DNA of 5,704 bases from Bryobacterales bacterium (GTDB lineage Bacteria; Cyanobacteriota; Vampirovibrionia; Obscuribacterales; Obscuribacteraceae), in assembly GCA_903970295.1 (NCBI GenBank), contig CAJCHQ010000598.1, forward strand, positions 1-5,704, written 5' to 3'. The translations under genes and the position numbers were made by a program. Of this stretch, positions 5,611-5,704 are shown one piece after another (positions within the stretch are counted from its first letter, which is position 1; every line of letters starts with the position of its first letter). Under the pieces are notes generated by a model. It had not been told where the DNA came from and searched no databases. It saw nothing but the letters and a program-made list of their open reading frames with translations.

Positions 5611-5704
5611 GGAGCGTTACATTATTAGATTCACCGTCCCCGCTCTTTTTGAGGTTTTCGATTTTTGCAAGATAAAGAATGGTTGGCAGCGCGGCAGAAC
5701 CCAA

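Larger units (their letters stand above)
5448..5704. other. Region upstream of the predicted promoter with no convincing gene
   Basis: With 5340-5447 this makes a 365-base stretch without a recognisable gene. On the minus strand a frame is open from the right edge to a TAA at 5581-5579 (41 codons, ending in YWFHPLH). It could be the tail of a gene lying outside the window, but the other two minus frames are also open for 23-28 codons there and nothing in the peptide is recognisable. On the + strand an ATG at 5679 opens only 8 codons before the edge. What can be seen is the two inverted repeats, the TGGAGCG pair and a cluster of CTGAC pentamers. Confidence 0.5.

Overview
The window reads as a compact bacterial surface-glycan gene cluster. 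All five recognisable genes lie on the minus strand, so transcription runs from right to left. In that order they are: a secreted TPR-thioredoxin-like protein (5339 to 4653), two adjacent paralogous polytopic membrane proteins that look like GT-C-type glycosyltransferases (4608 to 2950 and 2943 to 1258), a UDP-glucose 4-epimerase (GalE, 1258 to 275), and the first 58 codons of an FAD/NAD(P)-dependent oxidoreductase that runs off the left edge (175 to 1). I see no RNA gene, CRISPR array, insertion sequence or other mobile element.

The organism cannot be fixed from this sequence. Mid-range base composition, tight gene packing, a Sec-type signal peptide, and TPR-plus-thioredoxin and GT-C architectures suggest a free-living bacterium. 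A lineage such as the non-photosynthetic Cyanobacteria (Melainabacteria/Obscuribacterales) would fit the style of the proteins, but that is an impression, not a demonstration.

Layout: 1-175 is the 5' part of the oxidoreductase gene. 176-274 is a 99-base gap with one hairpin. 275-2943 holds galE and the second GT-C-like gene, which overlap by one base (TGATG). 2944-2949 is a 6-base gap, and 2950-4608 is the first GT-C-like gene. 4609-4652 is a 44-base gap with a perfect TATAAT on the minus strand. 4653-5339 is the thioredoxin-like gene. 5340-5704 has no convincing gene but holds a good promoter, a ribosome binding site and three inverted repeats, which look like the control region of the thioredoxin-like gene and perhaps of the whole cluster.

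Working model (inference): GalE supplies UDP-galactose. The oxidoreductase could act further on a nucleotide sugar, a lipid carrier or a polyprenoid. The two membrane proteins would transfer sugars from a polyprenyl-phosphate donor on the outer face of the cytoplasmic membrane. The thioredoxin-like protein would sit outside the same membrane, but it has lost one of its two active-site cysteines and so is unlikely to be an ordinary disulfide reductase. The most interesting points are this single-cysteine active site, the unequal motif decay of the two paralogs, and the 9-bp-arm palindrome just downstream of the predicted thioredoxin promoter.
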